Source: Merluccius polli (lineage: Eukaryota; Chordata; Actinopteri; Gadiformes; Merlucciidae). From it: 64,000 nucleotides of DNA. The notes under the pieces were generated by a model. It was not told the origin of the DNA, did not search any database, and was given only the letters and a program-made list of their open reading frames with translations. Both the position numbers and the translations under genes were made by a program. Each line of letters starts with the position of its first letter. Position 1 is the first letter of the stretch. Location of the stretch: assembly GCA_030340625.1 (NCBI GenBank), contig JAOPHQ010004624.1:37429-101428 (forward strand), read 5' to 3'. Shown piece by piece: positions 36,152-47,032 of this stretch.

Positions 36152-39100
36152 AAAGTAACAAAAAGCCTCATACAAATAATGATATATATAATGATAAATA
36201 CTGCTTTGATAACGCTACCTGACAGCTATTGAATTTGAAAAATATACAAAGTGAAATAGCCTACTTTTTGATAAGACTTAAGACTCAAGACTTTATTGCC
36301 AATGCAAGAAGTTGATTGGATTTTTTTTCTCGAATGTACCTTTTACGTACCTACCATCTCAGAGGTGGCCAGCGGAGGGAGTGAAGGAGGGGGGGGGGGG
36401 GGGGTGCAGAGAGAGATTAGGAGGATAACCTTCCAATCACACATTCTATCTCCATGTGTAGCGTAGGAGAACGTATGAAACTCTTGCCGTTAAACATGAT
36501 GACAGAAGAACAAGCTGTTGATAATATGCCATACTCCAATGCGTTGGAGTTACAGAGACAGCGTTACATGTGTATTTGTAGTTGCTGTTGTTAAGCAACG
36601 TTGTACCAAGTGCCTCTAAGCTAAACAAGCTGAAATGTGTGCAACAGCAAAGTCATCAATGGTGGTAACCTGTTGAGTGTGAAGACACCATGTATTATCA
36701 TACCTCTACAGTTTGATCAGTGAGTTTGTAGGGGATTACATATATCAGTCACATTTACCAAAAGTGATAGCCTAGCCACGATTTGAACAATATTTGATCA
36801 ATATGTCAACAATTTAGTGATTAGCTCCCAGCTTACTAAAACAATTACAGCATGGTGGCTGGTTGAGGTCTGTGTTTCTGAATACTGATGAAATGTGGTT
36901 ATCGCGAAAGCAGCTTCTTGTTTTGATCCACAGATAATAACCCAAACCTTTCCTAAAATGGCGTAAGCAAAACTCAAGAGGAGACATTTTGTTGGTATCT
37001 AAGTAGTGACACAAGTGAACATCCCTGAACTTATTTTTTACTTTAGTTCACCACTAAACCTACCGCCCTACCGATTTTAATGATTCCTGATTTAAAAAGT
37101 AATTGAGTGGAACGTGGGTTGTGATTCCATCAAGACACACAAACTTGTTATTTTTACATACAGTATTGAAAAGCACAACCCCCCCCCCCCCCCCCCATCT
37201 TTTGTTCTGAGCTGGAAAATTATACAATATATGTGAGCCAGGGTCTCAGCCAGTACATGTTTGTCCTAACTAGAGAGTTTATATTTCAACCAATATGTCA
37301 GGTTAAAAATCAAGCTAGTCTCCGTGTTGTACTCTACAGTTATGTGCTTTTGAATGGTCAATCAAAGATACAGGAACTAAAGGTGAATGTGAAGGTCCAC
37401 ATGGAGAGGATTCATAGGAAAGGTAAGGGCCTTTTGTTCTTTTTTCAAAATAATAATTATAATAATAATTCATTTATACCATGAGTTTTGTATTTTTTAT
37501 TTTCAGGTTCAGTTGTTTATCCCTATGACCTTGCCTAAGAATAAGTGGATAGATTTGTTTACAGGACAAAGGCCTGTCTACACTGTAATCGACTCTTAAA
37601 GTGAAACTACAGTCTAAAACACTTTGGCATCGATAAGATATGTCTATTGGTGATGTACAACGCACCCCAGCTTCTATTTGACCATTTTGTGTGTTATTTC
37701 ACTTTGCCGCGGCTAAACTTTCTGTAGACGCTACTAGGCATTGCTGTAGTAGTTACCATGGGAGAGTATGTCTTCAAATCGCTGTGGCATCAACCATATT
37801 TATCAGATATTATTTTAATTCCCATATGACTACTCAGGGGTTCTGTCTCAGAATCACTGCATATTACATTTTTGCAATGTTCAATTGCAATGTGAGAAAT
37901 AAGTAATTTAGTAAGGGGCCACACATTTTTGCCAGGCCAGCAGACTTGTAAATCCAGAATGCACATGGCCTTGCAGGCTTGGAGCGTGACCATGATCTCA
38001 GTACAGCTGCCAGCATGGCCTCGTTCGAAGAGGAAACGGCCTGGTAGTCACTGTTAACCTGGCTGATTCGGTCTGTTCTGGCAGCGGGCAGCCCAGATAT
38101 GGCCGATGCATCTAGGTTTCGACATGCGGTCCCTGACCAATCGGTTCGGGACTTGGGAGTTTTCCGCCGAAAGAGAAGCTCTCCCAGCCGAGTCACCATC
38201 TCTCTAATCCTGTGGCCATTGTCATGAAGGGATGGTCGAAATTTGATCGCCCGTGTGGTATACTGTATCATAGCAATCTGTCAAATGTCTTACTAGCTTT
38301 CACAATGAATAATAAAGCCTGTTCTACATATCGTTATAATACAATTCATTAATTTATTCAATTTCTAAATAAAATGTACAGAATATTGCCTACAGATGTT
38401 GAGAGGGGGTAGCGAAAGTCATTCTGGCTAACTAGGAATATGGCACACTGGAGCAGATCGCAGGAAGCCTGACACAACAGCCAGTGACAACTTGCAAATA
38501 ATGATAGAAGCAAAATACAGTATTAGACATATCAGAAAAATAAACTCTGGAATTAATAGTAAATTGATGTTAGACGTTGTATAACAATGTCAGAGTGTTT
38601 AAGGCTGTAGTTTCACTTTAAGACAATGGTTTCTGTGTACTCTGACCGGACTGTTCTGTGTAGATGCAAACTTCTGTAGAATACTGTCAGCCCACTATGA
38701 TGTTATCTGTTTACAACACTGTTCTGATCGCAATCGATGCTGTTGCATTATCTGTGTTTCTCATAATCCAGGCAGGTATACGTCATCGTCGGGCGTGTAG
38801 CATCCTGAGTGCTGAGGTTTTTTTCTCTTCTTCTGTAGATGGAAACCTGAGACAAACATTCTTCGTGTTTAGCTGCTCCGTACACAGACAGCCTTCCTCT
38901 TTTAAACCACACCTCTAGACAATTTATAATCTCATCCCCTCCGAAACGGCAGCCACACCAGTGGCCAACACACAACACAGTGAGAGAAGACTAGGAGACA
39001 TCATCATTAAAGAATCATTTAAGGATGTTTTTGGATGTTTCCATTGGATATTTTTGACCCTGACAGTGGTAAGTCTTGACTGAGCCAGCGGCAGCGTGGC

Positions 39101-39250
39101 CCCCTGGAGAGAGAGAGAGCGAGAGAGAGACAGAGGGGGAGGGGGTCAGAGGAGCCAGTACAGGACGGTGCTCTGAAGGGGTTTTGGTGGGGGGGACAGA
39201 CACCCAACATCTGAACCTTAGTATTTTGGATTAATTGATTTTATTTTGAA
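36152..39250. other. Intergenic, with G/C homopolymers; 5' flank of GPCR B
   Basis: No gene supported. G18 run near 36389, C18 near 37178. A 135-codon minus frame at 37864-38271 has no family resemblance. A GA-rich tract (about 39105-39145) and the ATG at 39251 mark the probable 5'UTR of GPCR B. Confidence 0.45.
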
Positions 39251-39429
39251 ATGACCAACTCCGGCCTCAACGGGAACTTTTCTATTGACCACTGCAACAC
39301 CACCAACAACGTCACATACCAGATCCTCTCCTGGGTCATGATTGGGGAGTTTGTGTTTGGCCTGCCGCTCAACCTCTCGGTCCTCTACATCTTCATTTTC
39401 AGGTAACTGACACATTTCTCTGACCACAC

Positions 39430-39475
<46 letters not shown>

Positions 39476-41199
39476 CGTCATCATATCATTATAGGAGTGT
39501 TCCAGCAGCACACACACACAAACCTTAAAAAATGAGCACACACACAAGACAGACCTACTCTTTTTTTTAAATTTCTCCAGCAGCATGCAGCTGCTATCTC
39601 AGATCTTGATCATGGGCTACTGCTAACAGAGTAGGTCAACCACACAAGAAACAATTCATGATATTCCCATATTGGGCACATAGCATCAATTTATTTGATA
39701 TTACCAAGATATTTTGAAAGTTAGAATTGTTTTCGAGTTCCAATGTACATTTGTGGGAGATGGCGGCCTGAAAATTTTGAGAAATCCTGCTCTAATACAC
39801 GTCTGCACAACCCTTATCCAGGTTTAAGTTCTGGAAGACCAACAGTGTGTTCCTGTTCAACATCGTGGTGGCTGACTTCTTGCTCATGGTGTGCCTGCCA
39901 GCCAAGGCCTACAGCTACCAACGTGGCCTCCGGCGAAGCCAGAACCAGAGCCTCTGCAAGGCCATGCTCTTCATGCTGCTTCTGAACCGTGGAGCGAGCA
40001 TCGCCTTTCTCACCACGCTGTCCATTGACCGTTTTTTCAATGTGGTGCACCTGGGAAAGAGGAACTGCGTCAAGTTCCTCCGGAAGTCGCCATTAATCTC
40101 GCTGCTTATTTGGCTCTTCCTCCTGCCGCTCACCATCCCCACTTTGGTGCGAAATTTTGAATGCTGTAACAGCCACGGGCGCACCAATGAGGCCACTGAC
40201 CACATCATCACAGACACTTTCCGAGAGGTAGCACAATTCATATTTGTTTTAGTTTTACAACTTCTTGTCTAGTTCAAAGGACTCCAGAAAGATTTACAAA
40301 TGCTGTGTAACGACTGACGATCAACCTACCGTAGCCCTTTAACCAAATTAATCATTATCAAGCCCTTGGCTTAACTGAGTGAGAAGTTCAATCCAGAAAA
40401 TATTCAAAATGTTCCACATGAACACAGCATACCCTTGATGAATGGCTGATTTAAATAAAGGCACATTGTTATTTGATGCATTTCTGTATCATAACATAAA
40501 CATAACAGAGATGTTAAATCCTTCTCCTGACTGACATCAACATTTCACTAGCCAATCAACCCACTAACTGACTAGTATCACTCAACAAGTCACAGGGCTC
40601 AAAGTTAAATGCTTATATGTCAAAAAATATCAGCAAAGTGAAGAGAGACCTTTTTCGTACACTACAACCATTTGTGCAACAGACATCTTCTTCCTTTGAT
40701 GCAGTTGTCTGAGTTAAAACATTGTCCCTTTACTTTGAAGGTAGTCTTCTTCACCCAGATCCTCATCCCCTTTATCATCCTGGTTTACTGCACCGTGCGC
40801 ATTGTCCATCGGCTGAGAAGGAAGACAGTGGGGGACAAGACCAAGCTGAGGAGGGCTGTGTTCCTGGTCATGTCTGTGGTCCTTGTCTTCTCCATCTGCT
40901 TCCTGCCCTGCACCATGGCCAGGGCAGTATTGCTGGCTGTGAGGCTGCTAAAAATGGAGGAGGTGGAGATCATTGTGGTGCAGGTCTACGACAGCCTCAT
41001 GGTCCTGTCCTACATCGACTGTCTGTTGGACCCTCTGCTCTACTGCTTCTGCTGCTCGGGCTTTAGGGATGCCTATCTGGAAGCTTTCTGTCCAGCCGTG
41101 CTACTGAAGAGTGTGCCCGACTTCAGCAACAGCAGGAGAACCACCACAACCACAAACTCTGGAGGGCGTATTGTAAATGTGCCGCTGGTGCAAAAGTAA
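39251..41199 (+). CDS. Class A GPCR B, paralogue of GPCR A, three exons
   Basis: Exons 39251-39402, 39822-40227 and 40741-41199 give 338 residues. The first junction is phase 2 (TTTCAG|GTAACT ... ATCCAG|GTTTAAG), right after TM1; the second is phase 0 (CGAGAG|GTAGCA ... TTGAAG|GTAGTC), the same place as the GPCR A intron before TM5. The N-terminus has sites NFS, NTT and NVT. VVAD in TM2, Cys96, LLNRGAS with Arg107, DRF (120-122, Tyr replaced by Phe) at TM3, ECCNSH in ECL2, CFLPC in TM6 and DPLLYCF in TM7 are present. The stretch VYCTVRIVHRLRRKTVGDKT is almost identical to GPCR A, so the two are local duplicates. Ligand unknown; family and coupling as for gene A. A 109-residue frame over the same DNA on the minus strand is a shadow. 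Confidence 0.85.
39429..39474. repeat. (ATC)n microsatellite in intron 1 of GPCR B
   Basis: About 15 TCA units starting 27 bp after the donor site. Confidence 0.95.
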
Positions 41200-42721
41200 G
41201 GGTATTCATTTGTTTTCCACTTTTTTTACTTGGTTGTTTGTTTTAGTACTACTAGTAAACAACACAGTCAGTCCTAACACAGTTAACCCTAACATAGTCA
41301 GTACCAACACAGTCAGTCCCAACACAGTCAGTCCTAACACAATCCTGACACAGTCAGTCCCAACACAGTCAGTCCGAACACAATCCTGACACAGTCAGTC
41401 CTAACACAGTCAGTCCTAACAGTCCGTCCCAACACAGTCCGTCCCAACACAGTCAGTCCAAACACAGTCCGTCCCAACACAGTCAGTCCTAACACAGTCA
41501 GTCCCAACACAGTCTGTCCCAACACAATCAGTCCTAACACAGTCAGTCCCAACACAGTCAGCCCCAACACAGTCCGTCCTGACACAGTCAGTCCCGACAC
41601 AGTCCTAACACAGTCAATCCCAGCACAGTCATTCCTAACACAGTCAGTCCCAACACAGTCGGTCCTGTGTCAGTCCCAAGACTGAGCTGGGCTTGTATAG
41701 CCTGCTGCGGTAATTATTTTTCAACCAATCACAATATTGTGCAATGTGACATTGTGCACTCTCTGCAATTAAACGTGCTTTTGGAAGATGTAATCATTTG
41801 TTTGCCTGCTAGATGCTATGTATCATTTTATTTTATAATAAAACATAATACAACTGCTGGTATTTAAGATTAGTATTTGTGTAAAGATTTGTTATAAGTA
41901 GAAAGATATTGCATAACACGAGTGTCAAAACAGTTAGTCCCCACACAGTCCTAACACACTCAGTCCCAACACATCCCTAACACAGTCAGTCCCAACACAG
42001 TCAGTCCTAACACAGTCAGTCCCAAGACTGAGCTGGGCTTGTATAGCCTGCTGCTGTAATTATTTTTCAACCAATCACAGTATTGTGCAATGTGACATCA
42101 TGCACGCTCTGCAATTAAACATGCTTTTGGAAGATGTCATAATTTGTTTGCCTGCTAGATGCTATGTATCATTTTATTTTGTAATAAAACATAATACAAC
42201 TGCTGGTATTTAGGATTAGTATTTGTGTAAAGATTTGTTATAAGTAGAAAGATATTGCATAACACCAGTGTCAAAACAGTTAGTCCCCACACAGTCCTAA
42301 CACACTCAGTCCCAACATATCCCTAACACAGTCAGTCCCAGACCAGTCAGTCCCAACACAGTCCTAACACACTCAGTCCCAACACAGTCCTAACACAGTC
42401 AGTCCCAACACAGTCAGTCCTAACACATTCAGTCCCAAGACTGAGCTGGGCTTGTATAGCCTGCTGCTGTAATTATTTTTCAACCAATCACAGTATTGTG
42501 CAATGTGACATCATGCACGCTCTGCAATTAAACATGCTTTTGGAAGATGTCATAATTTGTTTGCCTGCTAGATGCTATGTATAATTTTATTTTATAATAA
42601 AACATATTACAACTGCTGGTATAGGCTCTGTGCACAACTCGCGTGACGTACTTCCGTTTTCCCCGGTTGTCGGCAGAAGAGTTTCCGGTTTTCTTCCTGC
42701 TTCACTACAACAGCGGTGAAT

Positions 42722-43240
42722 ATGAATCAAAACGAACAAATGAGAGCTGTAACTGTACGAAAGAAGAAAAAAAATAACATGAGGGATGGATATAAGTTGC
42801 AGAAGGTTGTAGGGGGCTCAAATGAGCATTGTTGTGTGCCACTGTGTACTGGATCGAGTCGGTATAACACCGAACTCAGCTTCCACCGGTTTCCTAAACA
42901 TACTGGCCACCGTACACAGTGGCTTCACAAGATCCGCAGAACCGGGTTTACCATTACTCCGCATACAAAGGTCTGCAGCCGTCATTTCACCAAGGACCAG
43001 ATCCGCACCACTGCAAAAGGAAGACGGTTTTTAACTGCCAACGCCATACCAACCTTGTTCGAGTGGAACGCTTACAGCAACAAGACGCGGGCCGCTGTTT
43101 GGGAGCGCCGCACTCGTCCGACATCGAGTCCGGAACCTGGCCCGGCGGAGACCGAGGAGGAGATTGTGGATATGGTCCCGATGCCCATAGACCACGATTA
43201 CGTGGTCTATGGATTTATGATCTATGGTCTATATCTATGA
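42722..43240 (+). CDS. THAP-domain protein, left arm
   Basis: ATG at 42722 and 172 residues. Residues 1-31 are basic (RKKKKNN). The THAP zinc finger follows: HCCVPLC (Cys38/Cys42 region), FHRFP at 54-58, Trp67, VCSRHF with Cys85 and His88 completing the C2CH site, and AIPTLF at about 108-113, the canonical closing motif. The C-terminal part is acidic (PAETEEEIVDMVP) and ends in YVVYGFMIYGLYL, encoded by repeated GGTCTATGATCTAT DNA. THAP domains bind DNA and in transposons recognise element ends. The catalytic domain normally fused to it is absent. Expected host effect is binding to element ends and possibly interference with relatives (inference). Confidence 0.8.
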   Translation: MNQNEQMRAVTVRKKKKNNMRDGYKLQKVVGGSNEHCCVPLCTGSSRYNTELSFHRFPKHTGHRTQWLHKIRRTGFTITPHTKVCSRHFTKDQIRTTAKGRRFLTANAIPTLFEWNAYSNKTRAAVWERRTRPTSSPEPGPAETEEEIVDMVPMPIDHDYVVYGFMIYGLYL

Positions 43241-43716
43241 TCTATGGTCTATATACATTTCTAATGTATATAGACCATAGGTCTGTCAAAGTTACATTTT
43301 CTGTTTTGAATGCTATTTTGTGCAAAGTAATGTACTTCATATGTGAACAAAATACTGCATGTTTTCAACAGTTATTCACTCATGACAGATGCTAGTTTAT
43401 GATGTCATAATCACTCAGCAGGTGTGCTACTTACTGGTGAGAAGCACACAGTTTTTCACTGTCACTTTGTGGCCAATATTTGAACCTTTTGGTGTTTTTT
43501 GCATACTATGTTATTTGTGTAATTCAAGTGTGTATAGATCGGCGAAGGTAATGTTAGGTAACCAGAATATGAATAAATGTGAATAAATGTATTGTTGATA
43601 CTGCCCGGATGTCTGCTGAGTCTACTTCTCATTCAACGGACCCAAAAATCAACTCACTACATTCAATGTTGCATCATAAATTTATACCAGTAAATAAACA
43701 TTTACATTACATTTCA

Positions 43717-44259
43717 TTAGAAATGTATATAGACCATAGATCTAGAGCATAGACCATAGATCATAAATCCATAGACCACGTAATCGTGGTCTATGGGCAT
43801 CGGGACCATATCCACAATCTCCTCCTCGGTCTCCGCCGGGCCAGGTTCCGGACTCGATGTCGGACGAGTGCGGCGCTCCCAAACAGCGGCCCGCGTCTTG
43901 TTGCTGTAAGCGTTCCACTCGAACAAGGTTGGTATGGCGTTGGCAGTTAAAACCCGTCTTCCTTTTGCAGTGGTGCGGATCTGGTCCTTGGTGAAATGAC
44001 GGCTGCAGACCTTTGTATGCGGAGTAATGGTAAACCCGGTTCTGCGGATCTTGTGAAGCCACTGTGTACGGTGGCCAGTATGTTTAGGAAACCGGTGGAA
44101 GCTGAGTTCGGTGTTATACCGACTCGATCCAGTACACAGTGGCACACAACAATGCTCACTTGAGCCCCCTACAACCTTCTGCAACTTATATCCATCCCTC
44201 ATGTTATTTTTTTTCTTCTTTCGTACAGTTACAGCTCTCATTTGTTCGTTTTGATTCAT
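43717..44259 (-). CDS. THAP-domain protein, right arm, mirror copy
   Basis: Inverted copy of the left-arm gene, ATG at 44259. The visible amino-acid differences in the shared part are Ser for Asn before EHCC and Val for Phe in GRRVLT; the C-terminus differs after MIYGL because the frame runs into the arm end. All THAP zinc ligands and AIPTLF are retained. The two genes face each other across the 448-bp spacer, which carries AATAAA signals near 43571 and 43582. Confidence 0.78.
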   Translation of the reverse strand: MNQNEQMRAVTVRKKKKNNMRDGYKLQKVVGGSSEHCCVPLCTGSSRYNTELSFHRFPKHTGHRTQWLHKIRRTGFTITPHTKVCSRHFTKDQIRTTAKGRRVLTANAIPTLFEWNAYSNKTRAAVWERRTRPTSSPEPGPAETEEEIVDMVPMPIDHDYVVYGFMIYGLCSRSMVYIHF

Positions 44260-44639
44260 ATTCACCGCTGTTGTAGTGAAGCAGGAAGAAAACCGGAAAC
44301 TCTTCTGCCGACAACCGGGGAAAACGGAAGTACGTCACGCGAGTTGTGCACAGAGCCTATTTAGGATTAGTATTTGTGTAAAGATGTGTTATAAGTAGAA
44401 AGATATTGCATAACACCAGTGTCAAAACAGTTAGTCCCCACACAGTCCTAACACACTCAGTCCAAGCACAGTCAGTCCCAACACAGTCAGTCCCAACAGT
44501 CAGTCCCAACACAGTCAGTCCCAACAGTCAGTCCCAACACAGTCAGTCCTAACATGTCTCCTGATCTCCACCTCCTGCACTGCATGGCCAGCAACACTGC
44601 ATCTGTTTTACATACATAGTGTTCATAAGTTACTGAATA

Positions 44640-46324
44640 GCTCAGATGAGTTGAGCCCGCTGCTGGAATTAGTTTTCAACACATTGTAACAGACACCAAC
44701 CACATTATTGCGCAACATGACATCATGCACACTCTGCAATTTGTCCTCAAACCTGGCTTTTGGAAGCTGTTTTATAGCTGTCTAATTTGTTTACCTGCTA
44801 GATGCTATGCAAAATGTTATTTTATAATAAAAAGTAATACAACTGTTGAGTTGGTACTTAGGATTAGTATTTGTTTAAAGATTTTTTTATAGGTAGAAAG
44901 ATATTGCATAACCCAAGGGTCAAAACTCTTCCCCACAGACTCACATTGTTTAAAGCAAATAGAAGATGTTGGAGCCAAGCCCTTAGAACAACAGTTTAAG
45001 CAACAGTAAACAGGTATGAGCACATCGACATTTCTCTTGAAGTATTATGTCTGACACCTACTTGACTATGTGCCGTAGATTGGTCTAATGTTGGCGGCAA
45101 CAGTATCCACAAACACAGCATGAATACAGCAGTCTGTTTGTGAGTTCTAGTTCTAGTCTGCAAACACAGAACAAAACAGAATTACAGGAAGCCATTAAGT
45201 AATTTCCCTCTGCCAAAGCTGCCTGCCTTTATGGTTTTTGAGTTTTACAAAGCCTTTAGTAATCTCATTGAACCTTTAATGTTAAGAATGATAAATGATT
45301 CTTTCAACAATAAGAAACTTCCAGCCTCGTTATATGAAGCTGATAAGAAAGGTAAAGATGAGACTGACCCTGGCAATTACAAACAGGGTTGCCTTACTAA
45401 ATAATGACCAAAAGGGGTTACACTTTAGCATACACAAAATAAAATTAAATAGAATACTAGGACACACTATATATTAGGGTACACATATTCACCATTAACT
45501 AGTTGCAAATTAGCATGCATATTAGTAGCATATTGGCTCTTTATTTGTCATTATAAAGCATTTATTAATGCCTTATTCTGCATGATCATATTCTACAACT
45601 ACTAGGCCATTAAATAAGACTTTTCCCTCAATAACCTCCTACTTACAGCTTATTGATTCAAGTAAGGAAGTTGTTGTTCTATTCTTATGTAACAAAACAC
45701 AAAACTACAAGTGTCCAAATAACTCTAAATTAAGTCTTTCTATCTCAGAATATGTTCCCCATTCTAAAGTGAGTTCTTGCTTATAACCAATTCACTATAG
45801 CTTGACACTTATTAACCCACACAGGCTCCCTATTCTAAAGTTGCCTCCTCTTCACACTTAGTTAATCCATTATGGTGTTGGCGATAAATCATCAGCCCTT
45901 TCAGGTTTATAGCGCAGAGTGTGCCCTTTATCTCCACTACTCTTTATTATTGATAACGGCGAAGTGATTCAACATTATGGGAACACTGAATGGGTAACAC
46001 TTTAATATTGCACTGAGACCTTGAGCAATAGGAATGAAAGGACATCCAAACAAAGGGAAACATAAGGCCGACACTGAATCCTCCCACCGTCCATGACTGG
46101 ATGGGTTAATGCTATAATGGTATCGCGTGCCTTCCACAATTCTTATACCTCTTCCACAATATTTGAAGGCATCTTTTTTTAACAAACTTGATTCCATTAT
46201 TCTACCTTTTATATTTACATTTAGGGCATTTAGCAGACACTATAATCCAAAGCGACTTACAATAAGTACATTTCTCAGAAGAAAGTGCAACAATATATTG
46301 CTATTGGTACAGTAAGGATTTCAC
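44640..46324. other. Decayed array unit and common fish interspersed repeats
   Basis: The diverged fourth array unit runs to about 44910. About 45410-46010 carries GGTTACACTTTAGCATACAC, CATATTAGTAGCATATTGGC and GGGTAACACTTTAATATTG phrases found in a widespread fish repeat. 46205-46300 contains GGGCATTTAGCAGACACT and CCAAAGCGACTTACAATAAG, also a widespread fish interspersed repeat. Classes not assigned. No host gene seen. Confidence 0.5.
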
Positions 46325-46556
46325 AATTCAATTCAATTTTATTTGTATAGCGCCAATTCATAACAGAAGTTATCTCAGGGCACTTTTCAAATGGAGCAGG
46401 TCTAGACCAAACTCCTAATAACATTTACAGAGACCCAACAGTACCACCATGAGCAAGCACTTGGCACGGGGGCAAGGAAAAACTGCCTGTTAAAAGGCAG
46501 AAACCTTGGACAGACCCTTCGGCTCTAGGTGGGTGGTCATCTGCCTTGACCAGTTG

Positions 46557-46558
<2 letters not shown>

Positions 46559-46648
<90 letters not shown>
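46559..46648. repeat. (GA)n microsatellite in the LINE 3'UTR
   Basis: About 45 GA units; a second GA tract is at 46881-46946 with CGAGAGAG interruptions. Confidence 0.95.
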
Positions 46649-46650
<2 letters not shown>

Positions 46651-46875
46651 ACATCAATACACTAATGAACATGATGATGAAGACAGCACCAATGATGGGG
46701 GACAGCGAGCAGCATCAACAGTAACTATATATAACTGGTAACTGATATTAGCAATGGCAGTCAAGCAGGACCATGGAGGCTCCGCCAGGATCCATGAGAA
46801 CCTGCGAGACGAGAAAACACAAGAACTCCGGGGAAGAAGTGTTAGTAACATGCATTAATGGGACATGAATGTGTG

Positions 46876-46938
<63 letters not shown>

Positions 46939-47032
46939 CGAGAGAGACTCAGTGCACCAAGGGAAATCCCCCGATAGTCTAGGCCTATAGCAGCATAACT
47001 AAGGGATGGTTCAGGACTCACCTGATCCAGCC

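Larger units (their letters stand above)
42623..44358. mobile_element. 1736-bp palindromic THAP element, AT target duplication (ISL2EU-like)
   Basis: Two 644-bp arms (42623-43266 and 43715-44358) are inverted and nearly identical; the spacer is 448 bp. Termini are AGGCTCTGTGCACAACTCGC and its inverse. AT flanks both sides (42621-42622 and 44359-44360). The sequence across the junction, CTGCTGGT-AT-TTAGGATTAG, is found uninterrupted in the neighbouring array unit at about 42201, which is the empty site. A 2-bp AT duplication plus a THAP domain fits the ISL2EU/IS4EU group of PIF/Harbinger-related elements (class assignment from general knowledge). No DDE transposase or exonuclease is encoded, so it must move in trans. 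Confidence 0.85.
41258..44560. repeat. Higher-order array of ACACAGTCAGTCCC units
   Basis: Short units of AACACAGTCAGTCCY fill 41258-41670 and recur at about 41935-42025, 42275-42437 and 44410-44555. Between them is a ~230-bp segment starting ACTGAGCTGGGCTTGTATAG and containing CAACCAATCACARTATTGTG, at 41681, 42027 and 42440 (periods 346 and 413 bp), with a diverged fourth copy at about 44640-44910. The third copy is interrupted by the palindromic element 42623-44358. Confidence 0.9.

Noticed and set aside
37864..38271. 135-codon minus-strand ORF
   Set aside because: No family resemblance, no splice or promoter support, and AT-rich context; could be chance.
39915..40241. Minus-strand 108-codon ORF inside GPCR B
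   Set aside because: Antisense of a conserved receptor exon.
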